Shown here piece by piece: positions 1 to 6,986 of a stretch of DNA of 7,036 nt; position 1 is the first letter of the stretch, and the number at the start of each line of letters is the position of its first letter. Where the stretch lies: positions 1 to 7,036 of the forward strand of contig ONTN01000070.1 in NCBI GenBank assembly GCA_900320765.1. The letters run 5' to 3'. The notes beneath the pieces were generated by a model. That model did not search any database. It was not told the origin of the DNA and saw only the letters and a program-made list of their open reading frames with translations. This DNA comes from an uncultured Eubacteriales bacterium (lineage in GTDB: Bacteria; Bacillota; Clostridia; Oscillospirales; Oscillospiraceae). Made by a program: the position numbers and the translations under genes.

Positions 1-2772
1 TTCCTGCCGCTCCACCAAAACGGGGTACACCGCCGCATCGTCGGCTGGGACGAGCCGCCCTACTATAACCGCGGCTGGAACCACGTTATCCAGGAATACG
101 ATTTCTACGGCGGCACTCTTATGGGTATCGAGGAAAAGCTCCCGTACCTGCGCGACCTCGGGATCACCGTTCTCTATCTGAACCCGATATTCGAGGCTGA
201 GTCCAACCACCGCTACGACACCGGCGACTTTACCCAGATCGATCCGCTGCTCGGCACTGAGGACGACTTCAAGCGTCTCTGCAAGAAGGCCGAGGAGTTC
301 GGCATCTCGATAATCCTCGACGGCGTATTCAACCACGTCGGCGCGGACAGCAAATACTTTAACCGCTTCGGAAACTACGACGAGGTCGGCGCATATCAGT
401 CCGAGGACAGCAAGTACCGCGAATGGTTCAAGTTCGACGAGTACGGCGGATACAGCTCCTGGTGGGGCATAAACGATCTGCCCGATATAAACGAGGACGT
501 TGAGAGCTATCGCAAGTTTATCTATAAAGACAAGGACTCCATCGTTCGCCGCTGGCTCCGCGCAGGCGCGAAGGGCTGGAGGCTCGACGTTGCCGACGAG
601 CTGCCCGACGATTTCATTGAGGGCATCAAGAAGGCCGTTGTAGCCGAGAAGGGCGAGGACGGTCTCCTTATGGGCGAGGTCTGGGAGGACGCATCTCACA
701 AGACAGCCTACGGAAAGCTCCGTACATACTTCTCCGGCCACGAGCTGGATTCCACGATGAACTACCCCTTCCGCGACGGAGTTATGGGCTTCATGAAGGG
801 CTGGTCGAACGCCTACGATTTAGCGGAGCTTTTAACGAGCCTCCAGGAGAACTATCCGCCCCAGAATTTCTACGGGGCGCTCAACCTCCTCGGAAGCCAC
901 GACAGAGCCCGCATACTGACGGCCTTCGGCGACGCTCCGCGCGACTATGAGATAAACGAGAACGACGCCCGCTACTACAGACTTCCCGAAGAGAAGCTTA
1001 AGATGGCGAAGGGCAGGCTCTGGATTGCCTCCCTCCTCCAGATGTCGATGCCCGGCGTCCCCTGCATCTACTACGGCGACGAGGCCGGCATGCAGGGCTA
1101 TAACGATCCCTTCAACCGCGGTCCCTATCCCTGGGGCTGGGAGGAGAAGGACTGCATGAAGATAGTCCGCAACGCCATAAATCTCCGCAAGAGCCTCAAG
1201 CTCTTCGCCGAAGGCGATTTCCATTGCTGGGCTATGAACGACGAGGTCTTCTGCATCTCCCGCTCTCTCGGCGATATGACGGCCGTCACCGTCGTAAACC
1301 GCAGCATCTTCAGAGGCTACGATTTCAATCTCAACGCCTGGGGCGAGGCCGTGACCGAGCTTTTGAACAACGACCCCGTTAAGATTTACAACGGCAACAT
1401 CCACGTTGAGCTCGGGCCTCTCGGCTCGAAGGTCTTCCTCTTCACCAAGTGGGAGAGGCTCTGCAAGCCGATGCCCCGCGGAAGAGGAATCCTCTGCCAC
1501 GTAACGAGCCTGCCGAACAATATGAGCCAGGGCACCTTCAACCAGGAGTGCTTCGACTTCATCGACTTCCTCGCGGCTAAGGGTCAGAACTACTGGCAGC
1601 TTCTCCCGCTGAACCCGCCCGACAAGTATAACTCGCCTTACGCCGGAGCCTCCGCCTTTGCCGGCAGCGAGGCGCTTATCGGCCGCTCCCGCGCCGAGCT
1701 TGAGAACGATTTTGCGGGCTTCTATCCCAGCGCGGACTACGACAATTTCGTTAAGGACAACGAGCATTGGCTGTCCGCCTGGGCTATGTTTGCCACCCTC
1801 GCGGAGAAATTCGGCACCACCGAGTGGATAGAGTGGCCCGAGGAATACAGAAGGTATAAGCCCGAGTTCTACGACGACGAGGGTCTTAAGGAGAGATCCC
1901 GCTTCTTCGTATACGTTCAATACGTATTCGAGAAGAAATGGCAGCGCGTTAAGGAATACGCGAACTCCCGCGGCATCTCGATAATCGGCGATATTCCCAT
2001 CTACGTATCCGCCTCCTCCGCCGACGTGTGGACGAATCCGGACTGCTTCTCCCTCAACGAGGATATGACTGTGAAGCTCGAAGCGGGAGTTCCGCCCGAT
2101 ATGTTCTCCGCGACCGGCCAGCTCTGGGGCAACCCGGTTTACAACTGGGAGGCCATGAAGAAGGACGGATACCGCTGGTGGATAAACCGCATGAAGCGCG
2201 CCTTCAGCCTCTACGACTTCGTCCGTCTCGATCACTTCCGCGGCTTCGAGGCGTACTGGGCAGTACCGCACGGCCTTACCGCCCTTGAGGGAAGCTGGGT
2301 ACAGGGTCCCGGAATGGACCTCTTCAACGCGGCCTATAAGGAGCTCGGTCAGCTCCCGATCCTCGCCGAGGATCTCGGCTTCATCACCCCGGGCGTAAAC
2401 GCCATGATAGCCCAGCTCGGCATTATGGGAACGCAGGTCGTCCAGTTCAACGACGACGATCCGCTGCAGCCGCTCAAGGTGCACTACGGAAAGATAGCTT
2501 ACCCCGGAACTCACGACAGTAGCACGATTATCGGCTGGGTACAGCAGAACCGCCCGAATATGGACGCCGAACGCACCGCGATCCAGTTCCTCGACAACAT
2601 CTATAATTCCGACGCGCCCATCATCATCACCCCGCTTCAGGACCTCATCGGTCTCGGCGACGACACCAGGATGAATAAGCCCGGCACCTCTTACGGCAAC
2701 TGGTCGTGGCAGGCGCACTGGGATATGTTCTTCACAAGGAACTGGCGCATCGACCGCATACTGCACCGATAA
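1..2772 (+). CDS. malQ: GH13 alpha-amylase/neopullulanase-like – GH77 4-alpha-glucanotransferase fusion (5' partial)
   Basis: This enzyme should hydrolyse and transfer alpha-1,4-glucan chains in the cytoplasm (glycogen or maltodextrin use). The frame is open from base 1, so the start is upstream; the first ATG (121) lies inside a conserved GH13 stretch (YGGTLMGI) and is not the start. Residues count from base 1; 923 are visible. Residues 1 to about 480 are a GH13 barrel and C-domain: DGVFNHV (D107), GWRLDVADE (nucleophile D196), GEVWED (acid/base E226), LLGSHD (D301), with region V read as LPDIN. GH77 begins at about M491 (RGRGILCHVTSLP) with almost no linker. It keeps GDIPIYV, RLDHFRGF (nucleophile D744), LAEDLG (acid/base E790), GTHD (D839) and QDLIGLG. 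The GH77 part is about 433 residues against roughly 500 usual, and GTHDNDT reads GTHDSST. All catalytic acids are present, so both halves look active. Polymer preference is inferred. The gene ends 21 nt before pgi. Confidence 0.93.
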   Translation, partial: FLPLHQNGVHRRIVGWDEPPYYNRGWNHVIQEYDFYGGTLMGIEEKLPYLRDLGITVLYLNPIFEAESNHRYDTGDFTQIDPLLGTEDDFKRLCKKAEEFGISIILDGVFNHVGADSKYFNRFGNYDEVGAYQSEDSKYREWFKFDEYGGYSSWWGINDLPDINEDVESYRKFIYKDKDSIVRRWLRAGAKGWRLDVADELPDDFIEGIKKAVVAEKGEDGLLMGEVWEDASHKTAYGKLRTYFSGHELDSTMNYPFRDGVMGFMKGWSNAYDLAELLTSLQENYPPQNFYGALNLLGSHDRARILTAFGDAPRDYEINENDARYYRLPEEKLKMAKGRLWIASLLQMSMPGVPCIYYGDEAGMQGYNDPFNRGPYPWGWEEKDCMKIVRNAINLRKSLKLFAEGDFHCWAMNDEVFCISRSLGDMTAVTVVNRSIFRGYDFNLNAWGEAVTELLNNDPVKIYNGNIHVELGPLGSKVFLFTKWERLCKPMPRGRGILCHVTSLPNNMSQGTFNQECFDFIDFLAAKGQNYWQLLPLNPPDKYNSPYAGASAFAGSEALIGRSRAELENDFAGFYPSADYDNFVKDNEHWLSAWAMFATLAEKFGTTEWIEWPEEYRRYKPEFYDDEGLKERSRFFVYVQYVFEKKWQRVKEYANSRGISIIGDIPIYVSASSADVWTNPDCFSLNEDMTVKLEAGVPPDMFSATGQLWGNPVYNWEAMKKDGYRWWINRMKRAFSLYDFVRLDHFRGFEAYWAVPHGLTALEGSWVQGPGMDLFNAAYKELGQLPILAEDLGFITPGVNAMIAQLGIMGTQVVQFNDDDPLQPLKVHYGKIAYPGTHDSSTIIGWVQQNRPNMDAERTAIQFLDNIYNSDAPIIITPLQDLIGLGDDTRMNKPGTSYGNWSWQAHWDMFFTRNWRIDRILHR

Positions 2773-2774
2773 TC

Positions 2775-2784
2775 AGGAAAGGAA
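2775..2784 (+). promoter_or_regulatory. Shine-Dalgarno of pgi
   Basis: AGGAAAGGAA sits in the 21-nt gap between the fusion-enzyme stop and the pgi ATG, ending 9 nt before the start. It is a strong site giving pgi its own ribosome entry, unlike the next two genes, which depend mainly on stop-start overlap. The gap is too short for a convincing separate promoter. Confidence 0.8.
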
Positions 2785-2793
2785 ATAAGCAAT

Positions 2794-4362
2794 ATGGCTA
2801 ACTGGGAAAGCTTTAAGAAAACAGTATTCTATTCCGAGAAGACGGGCTTTATGCTGGATTTCGGCGGAATGGGCCTTGACGACGAGTATCTTGCCGCGAT
2901 GAGCGGCAAGATCAACGCCGCCCTTGAAGGAATGGACAGGCTCGATAACGGCGAGGTCGTGAACGTCGATGAGAAGCGCATGGTCGGCCACTACTGGCTC
3001 CGCAACTCCGCGAAGGCGCCCACGCCCGAGCTCAAGGCCGAGATCGACGACTGCCTTTCCCGCGTAAAGGCTTTCGCGAAGGACGTGCACGAGGGAGCTA
3101 TCCTCTCCGGCACGGGCAAGAAATTCAAAAACGTCATCGTCGCCGGCATCGGCGGCTCGAGCCTCGGCCCCGTATTCGTGGATAAAGCTCTTGCCACCCC
3201 CGAGGACAAGATGAAGCTCTACTTCCTCGACAATACCGATCCCGACGGGATGGACAAGGTTTTCGCCGCCGTCCTTCCCGAGCTCGACGAGACTCTGACC
3301 GTAGTCATCTCGAAGTCCGGCGGAACTATCGAGACCCGCAACTGCCAGGAGGAGGCAAAGGCCTTCTACCGCAGGAACGGGCTCGACTTCTCCAAATTCG
3401 CCGTCTGCGTCACCGGCACGGGCTCCAAGCTCTATAACACGGCGAAGGGCGAGGGCTGGATCGACTTTTTCCCGATGTGGGACTGGGTCGGCGGAAGAAC
3501 GAGCGTTATGAGCGCCGTCGGTCTTCTTCCCCTCTCTCTCAAGGGTCTCGATATCGACGCCTTCCTGAAGGGTGCCGCCGATATGGACGAGCTTAACCGC
3601 AATCACAACGTTATGCATAACCCCGCCGCCATCGCATCCCTCGGCTGGTACAAGTGCTCCGGCGGACAGGGCGGCGAGACGATGGTCGTTCTCCCCTATA
3701 AGGACAGCCTCGACCTCTTCGCAAAGTATCTGCAGCAGCTCGTTATGGAGTCGCTCGGCAAGGAGCTTGACCTTGAGGGCAAGCTCGTTAAGCAGGGCCT
3801 CGCCGTCCTCGGCAACAAGGGCACGAGCGATCAGCACTCCTATGTTCAGCAGCTCGTCGGCGGGCCGGACAACGTGTTCGTCACCTTCGTTCAGGTGCTG
3901 AAGGACCGCGAGGGCGCCTCCGCCGTCGTCGGCGAGGACTCCACCTCCGGCGACTATCTCAACGCCTTCATGCTCGGCACGAAGAAGGCTCTTGAGAGCC
4001 ACGGCAAGAGGACGATGACAATGACTGTCCCCTGCGTCGACGCATACAACGTCGGTCAGCTCATCGCCATCTTTGAGCGCAGCGTCGGTATCTACGCGAA
4101 CCTCGTCGGCATAAACGCCTATCATCAGCCCGCAGTTGAGTTCGGCAAGAAGGCCGCTGGAGGACTTATCGCCACGAAGAACGCGGCATACGCCGCCCTC
4201 AAAAAGGCAGGCCGCCCGATGACGGCCCGCGAGCTCGCCGCCGAGATAGACGCGGACGCCGAGGACGTTTTCCGCCTTATGCTCCACCTTGCGAACAATT
4301 CCGATGAGCTTAAGATGGACTGGGCTCCCGACGTGACCGAATCCACCTTCGGCGTAAAATGA
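2794..4362 (+). CDS. pgi: Glucose-6-phosphate isomerase, cyanobacterial/plastid-type
   Basis: Cytoplasmic enzyme interconverting glucose 6-phosphate and fructose 6-phosphate in glycolysis and gluconeogenesis. It has 522 residues. The phosphosugar (SIS) folds show GIGGSSLGP (118-126) and SKSGGT (173-178), then WVGGRTS (R235), LPYKDSL, VMESLGK (catalytic E319), SDQHSYVQQL (ring-opening H348) and the second family signature YHQPAVEFGK with catalytic K452. The wording (GHYWLR near the N-terminus, SKSGGTIETRN, LQQLVMESLGKE, GNKGTSDQH) matches the cyanobacterial/chlamydial/plastid branch as I remember it, rather than the short Bacillus-type enzyme. Residues about 464-510 form a helix-turn-helix-like tail (RPMTARELAAEI, then VFRLMLHLANN) that also occurs at the end of the cyanobacterial enzymes. 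The start is fixed by the Shine-Dalgarno at 2775-2784. The stop overlaps the malY start (ATGA). No TTA, CTA or TCA codon is used, suggesting high expression. Confidence 0.97.
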   Translation: MANWESFKKTVFYSEKTGFMLDFGGMGLDDEYLAAMSGKINAALEGMDRLDNGEVVNVDEKRMVGHYWLRNSAKAPTPELKAEIDDCLSRVKAFAKDVHEGAILSGTGKKFKNVIVAGIGGSSLGPVFVDKALATPEDKMKLYFLDNTDPDGMDKVFAAVLPELDETLTVVISKSGGTIETRNCQEEAKAFYRRNGLDFSKFAVCVTGTGSKLYNTAKGEGWIDFFPMWDWVGGRTSVMSAVGLLPLSLKGLDIDAFLKGAADMDELNRNHNVMHNPAAIASLGWYKCSGGQGGETMVVLPYKDSLDLFAKYLQQLVMESLGKELDLEGKLVKQGLAVLGNKGTSDQHSYVQQLVGGPDNVFVTFVQVLKDREGASAVVGEDSTSGDYLNAFMLGTKKALESHGKRTMTMTVPCVDAYNVGQLIAIFERSVGIYANLVGINAYHQPAVEFGKKAAGGLIATKNAAYAALKKAGRPMTARELAAEIDADAEDVFRLMLHLANNSDELKMDWAPDVTESTFGVK

Positions 4363-5534
4363 AATACGATTTTGACAAAATAACCGACCGCCGGGATACC
4401 GACAGCATAAAATGGGATTTCGCGGTCGAATTCGGACTGCCCGCGGATGTGCTTCCGCTCTGGGTGGCCGATATGGATATCCCAACAGCTCCCGCCGTGA
4501 CGGCTGCTCTTATCGAGCGATGCCGTCACGGCATCTTCGGTTACAGCGATTCAAAGGGGGAATACTTCGAGGCCGTCCGAAGCTGGTTTTCTTCCCGCCA
4601 TGGCCTCGAGCTCAAAAGCGACTGGCTCGTAAAAACCTCCAGCGTCGTCTTCGCCCTGTATAACGCCGTGCGCGCGGCTACGGAGAAGGGCGACGCCGTG
4701 CTGATACAGCCGCCGGTCTATTACCCCTTCTACAAGGCGGTCGAGGAAAACGGGCGCAGGCTCGTATCAAACGAGCTGATATTTGAGGACGGGCAGTACC
4801 GCATCGACTTTGATGACTTTGAAAATAAAATTGTCTCGGAAAACGTGAAGCTCTTCATTCTGTGTTCGCCGCACAATCCCACGGGGCGGGTCTGGACGCG
4901 GGAGGAACTTAAACGTCTGGGGGATATCTGCGCCGCGCACTCCGTCACCGTCGTGTCCGACGAGATACATTGCGATTTCACGCTGGAGGGCTATACCCAC
5001 GTTTCATTTCTGAATGCCTGCCCCGATATGGCGGAGCATACGATACTCTGCACAGCGCCGTCCAAAACCTTCAACGTGGCGGGGCTTCAATGCTCGAATA
5101 TCTTTATCCCCGGCGACGAGCTGAGGGAGAGCTTTAAGCGCGAGGTCTCGCTCACCGGCTTTTCCGGCATAAACGCTCTCGGCCTCGTCGCCTGCCGGGC
5201 GGCATACGAGGGCGGCGCCGGCTGGCTTGACGAGCTTCTCATATACCTCGAGGATAACCTCGGTTTTCTGCGCTCGTACCTTGCCTCCGAGCTTCCGGAG
5301 ATAAAGCTCGTAGAGCCGCAGGGCACCTACTTTGCATGGCTCGACTGCCGCGCCCTCGGGCTATCGGATAAGGAGCTTAACGACCTAATCGTAAATAAGG
5401 CGAAGCTATGGCTCGACGCGGGAAACATATTCGGCAAAAGCGGCGAGGGCTTCCAGCGCGTCGTTCTGGCTTGTCCGAGAAAGACGCTCGCCGAGGCGCT
5501 GGACAGACTCAAGAGGGCGGTGCGCTCATTATGA
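4359..5534 (+). CDS. malY: MalY/PatB family PLP-dependent cystathionine beta-lyase (C-S lyase)
   Basis: Fold-type I PLP enzyme of 391 residues, the usual family length. It would cleave the C-S bond of cystathionine or cysteine conjugates, giving a thiol such as homocysteine plus pyruvate and ammonia. Visible motifs: LPLWVADMDIP near residue 30, typical of MalY/PatB; PPVYYPF with PLP-stacking Y121; SPHNPTGRVW (N173); SDEIHCDF (D201, binds the pyridine nitrogen); APSKTFN with Schiff-base K236; FQRVVLACPR with carboxylate-binding R367, where the usual Asn two residues later is Val. The ATG overlaps the pgi stop as ATGA and no Shine-Dalgarno lies before it, so translation probably depends on coupling. 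E. coli MalY also represses the maltose activator MalT; nothing here shows such a role. Substrate assignment within the family is less certain than the family itself; aminotransferase annotations are common for relatives. TTA, CTA and TCA codons are present, unlike in pgi. Confidence 0.9.
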   Translation: MKYDFDKITDRRDTDSIKWDFAVEFGLPADVLPLWVADMDIPTAPAVTAALIERCRHGIFGYSDSKGEYFEAVRSWFSSRHGLELKSDWLVKTSSVVFALYNAVRAATEKGDAVLIQPPVYYPFYKAVEENGRRLVSNELIFEDGQYRIDFDDFENKIVSENVKLFILCSPHNPTGRVWTREELKRLGDICAAHSVTVVSDEIHCDFTLEGYTHVSFLNACPDMAEHTILCTAPSKTFNVAGLQCSNIFIPGDELRESFKREVSLTGFSGINALGLVACRAAYEGGAGWLDELLIYLEDNLGFLRSYLASELPEIKLVEPQGTYFAWLDCRALGLSDKELNDLIVNKAKLWLDAGNIFGKSGEGFQRVVLACPRKTLAEALDRLKRAVRSL

Positions 5535-6208
5535 ATATTGAGCCGATCGCCTTTATAAGAAACGATTTCACCGAGAAATTCGGCATACCGCGCCAGTCGG
5601 GTCTTGCTGATGTCGAAAGCCTTATTGTATTCGAGCCCGAGTACCGCGACCCCTCCGCTCTGCGCGGGATCGATGGCTTTTCGCATCTCTGGCTAATCTG
5701 GGGCTTCTCCGAGGCGAAATTTGAGCGCTGGTCGCCCACGGTGCGGCCGCCGCGCCTTGGCGGGAACAAGCGGCTCGGCGTTTTTGCCACCCGCTCCCCC
5801 TTCCGCCCGAACTCGCTCGGTCTCTCCTGCGTTGAGCTTGGCGGCGTCGTCGATTTGGGCGCAGAGGGGCTCGCCCTCTCTGTGCTCGGCGCCGATCTTA
5901 TGAACGGGACGCCAATCTATGATATAAAGCCATATCTGAGCTACGCGGACGCCCGCCCCGAAGCTAAGGGCGGCTTCACCGACTCGGCGGGAAGCCTTGA
6001 GGTCGAGGTGGAGATACCTGACGGGCTGTATGAAAAATTACCGGAGGAAAAGCGCGCCGCCCTTATGAGCGTACTGAAAAACGACCCGCGCCCGACCTAT
6101 CAGTCTGACCCCGCGAGGGAGTACGGAATGGCGTTCGGCGGTATGAACGTAAAATTCAAGGTGTCCGGCGGCGTCCTAACCGTTACGGATATAGAAAGGA
6201 CAGTATGA
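5531..6208 (+). CDS. trmO: tRNA (N6-threonylcarbamoyladenosine(37)-N6)-methyltransferase TrmO
   Basis: TrmO (TsaA/YaeB family) uses S-adenosylmethionine to methylate t6A37 of some tRNAs (tRNA-Thr in E. coli), giving m6t6A and tuning decoding. The protein has 225 residues, close to the 235 of E. coli TrmO. It opens with EPIAFIRNDF and KFGIPRQ, then FSHLWLIWGF, RPPRLGGN and the family block GVFATRSPFRPNSLGLS (83-99), then GTPIYDIKPYL. The C-terminal part carries DPRPTY (185-190) and EYGMAFGGMNVKF, as in full-length family members. The start is the ATG at 5531 because homology begins there and it overlaps the malY stop as ATGA; a longer frame from 5408 would only add unrelated sequence inside malY. 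An AGAGGG lies 13 nt upstream, too far to be strong, so coupling is likely. Its stop overlaps deoC. The link to sugar metabolism looks like operon packing rather than shared function. Confidence 0.93.
   Translation: MNIEPIAFIRNDFTEKFGIPRQSGLADVESLIVFEPEYRDPSALRGIDGFSHLWLIWGFSEAKFERWSPTVRPPRLGGNKRLGVFATRSPFRPNSLGLSCVELGGVVDLGAEGLALSVLGADLMNGTPIYDIKPYLSYADARPEAKGGFTDSAGSLEVEVEIPDGLYEKLPEEKRAALMSVLKNDPRPTYQSDPAREYGMAFGGMNVKFKVSGGVLTVTDIERTV
6194..6200 (+). promoter_or_regulatory. Shine-Dalgarno of deoC
   Basis: GAAAGGA lies inside the last codons of trmO. It is 4 nt before the ATG at 6205 and 7 nt before the next ATG at 6208. The longer spacing is nearer the usual optimum, so ribosomes may prefer the second ATG; the protein differs by one Met only. 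Confidence 0.6.
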
Positions 6209-6852
6209 TGGAACTTGCAAAAATGATAGACCACACCAATCTGAAGGCCTTCGCCACGGAGGCGGATATTGAGAAGCTCTGCCGCGAGGCGAGGGAGTAC
6301 GGCTTTGCCTCCGTCTGCGTCAATCCCGCCTACGTCGCTCTCGCCTCCGAGCTCCTTGAGGGCTCTGGCGTGAAGGTCTGCACCGTCGTCGGCTTCCCCT
6401 TGGGGCAGAATACGGTCTCCGCAAAGGTGTTTGAGGCTCGCGACGCCATAGAAAACGGGGCGAGTGAGATAGACTACGTTCTGAACGTCCCCCGTCTAAA
6501 GGCGGGCGACCTCTACTATATTGAAAATGAGATGGCCGCCATCGTCGACCTCTGCCACGAAAACGGGGCGGAGACAAAGGTCATTTTTGAAAACTGCTAT
6601 CTCGAGCCGAAGGACATCGAGAACGCCGCCCGAGTCGCCCTCAAGGTAAAGCCCGACTTTATCAAGACCTCCACCGGCTTCGGAACGGGCGGAGCGACGG
6701 TCGAGGACGTAAGGCTTATGAAGAGCGTCGTCGGCGACGATGTGAAAATTAAGGCCGCCGGCGGCATAAGGGATAAAGAAACCGCCCTCGCCATGATAGA
6801 GGCGGGAGCGGAAAGGCTGGGCTGCAGCGCGGGCGTACAAATTGTAAAATAA
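6205..6852 (+). CDS. deoC: Deoxyribose-phosphate aldolase (DERA)
   Basis: Class I aldolase that splits 2-deoxy-D-ribose 5-phosphate into D-glyceraldehyde 3-phosphate and acetaldehyde, letting deoxynucleosides serve as carbon source. The protein has 215 residues (usual about 220) and is a single TIM barrel. Motifs in order: AKMIDHTNLK at the start, VCVNPAYV, CTVVGFPLG, EIDYVLN with catalytic D90, FIKTSTGF with Schiff-base K154, VKIKAAGGIRD with the second lysine K183, and the phosphate-binding end GCSAGVQIVK. All three key residues are present, so it should be active. The end reads GCSAG where many relatives have GTSSG. The start is either the ATG at 6205, overlapping the trmO stop as ATGA, or the adjacent ATG at 6208; a Shine-Dalgarno at 6194-6200 serves both. 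No other deoxynucleoside catabolism gene (deoA, deoB, deoD) lies in the window. It is the last recognisable gene of the cluster. Confidence 0.96.
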   Translation: MMELAKMIDHTNLKAFATEADIEKLCREAREYGFASVCVNPAYVALASELLEGSGVKVCTVVGFPLGQNTVSAKVFEARDAIENGASEIDYVLNVPRLKAGDLYYIENEMAAIVDLCHENGAETKVIFENCYLEPKDIENAARVALKVKPDFIKTSTGFGTGGATVEDVRLMKSVVGDDVKIKAAGGIRDKETALAMIEAGAERLGCSAGVQIVK

Positions 6853-6897
6853 AAAAAGGAAAAAATAATATATGACCTCATCCGGCACTTCGTGCCA

Positions 6898-6916
6898 CCT
6901 TCCCCGAAGGGGAAGG
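6898..6916. repeat. Perfect 8-bp inverted repeat, loop GAA
   Basis: CCTTCCCC and GGGGAAGG flank a GAA loop. This is the most G+C-rich hairpin close to deoC and could slow or end transcription, but the following bases (CTTCTGAATTGTTG) are only moderately T-rich, so I do not call it a terminator. The right arm has an alternative partner at 6955-6967. Confidence 0.7.
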
Positions 6917-6986
6917 CTTCTGAATTGTTGTCCGCCCTTGGCGGACTCATCTAAAAGCCTTCTCCTTGGGAACGCGACGCGTTAAG

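Noticed and set aside
121..123. ATG at 121 as start of the fusion enzyme
   Set aside because: The 40 codons before it are open and continue the GH13 homology (DFYGG before LMGIEEKL), so it is an internal Met and the gene is cut by the window edge.
832..2766. Antisense open frame of 644 codons opposite the fusion enzyme
   Set aside because: It is in codon register with the real gene and stays open only because the sense strand avoids TTA, CTA and TCA. Its product has no recognisable motifs and is rich in Val, Glu, Gly and Leu, as expected of a shadow.
2773..4485. Antisense open frame of 570 codons opposite pgi
   Set aside because: Same cause: in register with pgi and without stops because of codon bias. 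The sense strand encodes a complete Pgi with its catalytic residues.
5408..5530. Longer N-terminus for TrmO starting at 5408
   Set aside because: The extra 41 residues are basic, unlike the family, and lie within malY in another frame. Homology begins exactly at the ATG at 5531, which forms the ATGA overlap.
6884..6946. Intrinsic terminator for the operon
   Set aside because: The hairpins are strong, but none is followed by a run of T on the + strand, and on the minus strand the T-rich stretch starts too far from the stem.
6597..6950. Minus-strand ORF overlapping deoC and the repeat
   Set aside because: Half of it is antisense to the deoC core and the rest is repeat; no family features are visible.
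6872..6985. Small 37-codon ORF with an AAGGA upstream, after deoC
   Set aside because: It runs through the palindromic repeat, so its residues are dictated by hairpin sequence, and it resembles no protein I know. The upstream AAGGA falls in a plain A-rich stretch.
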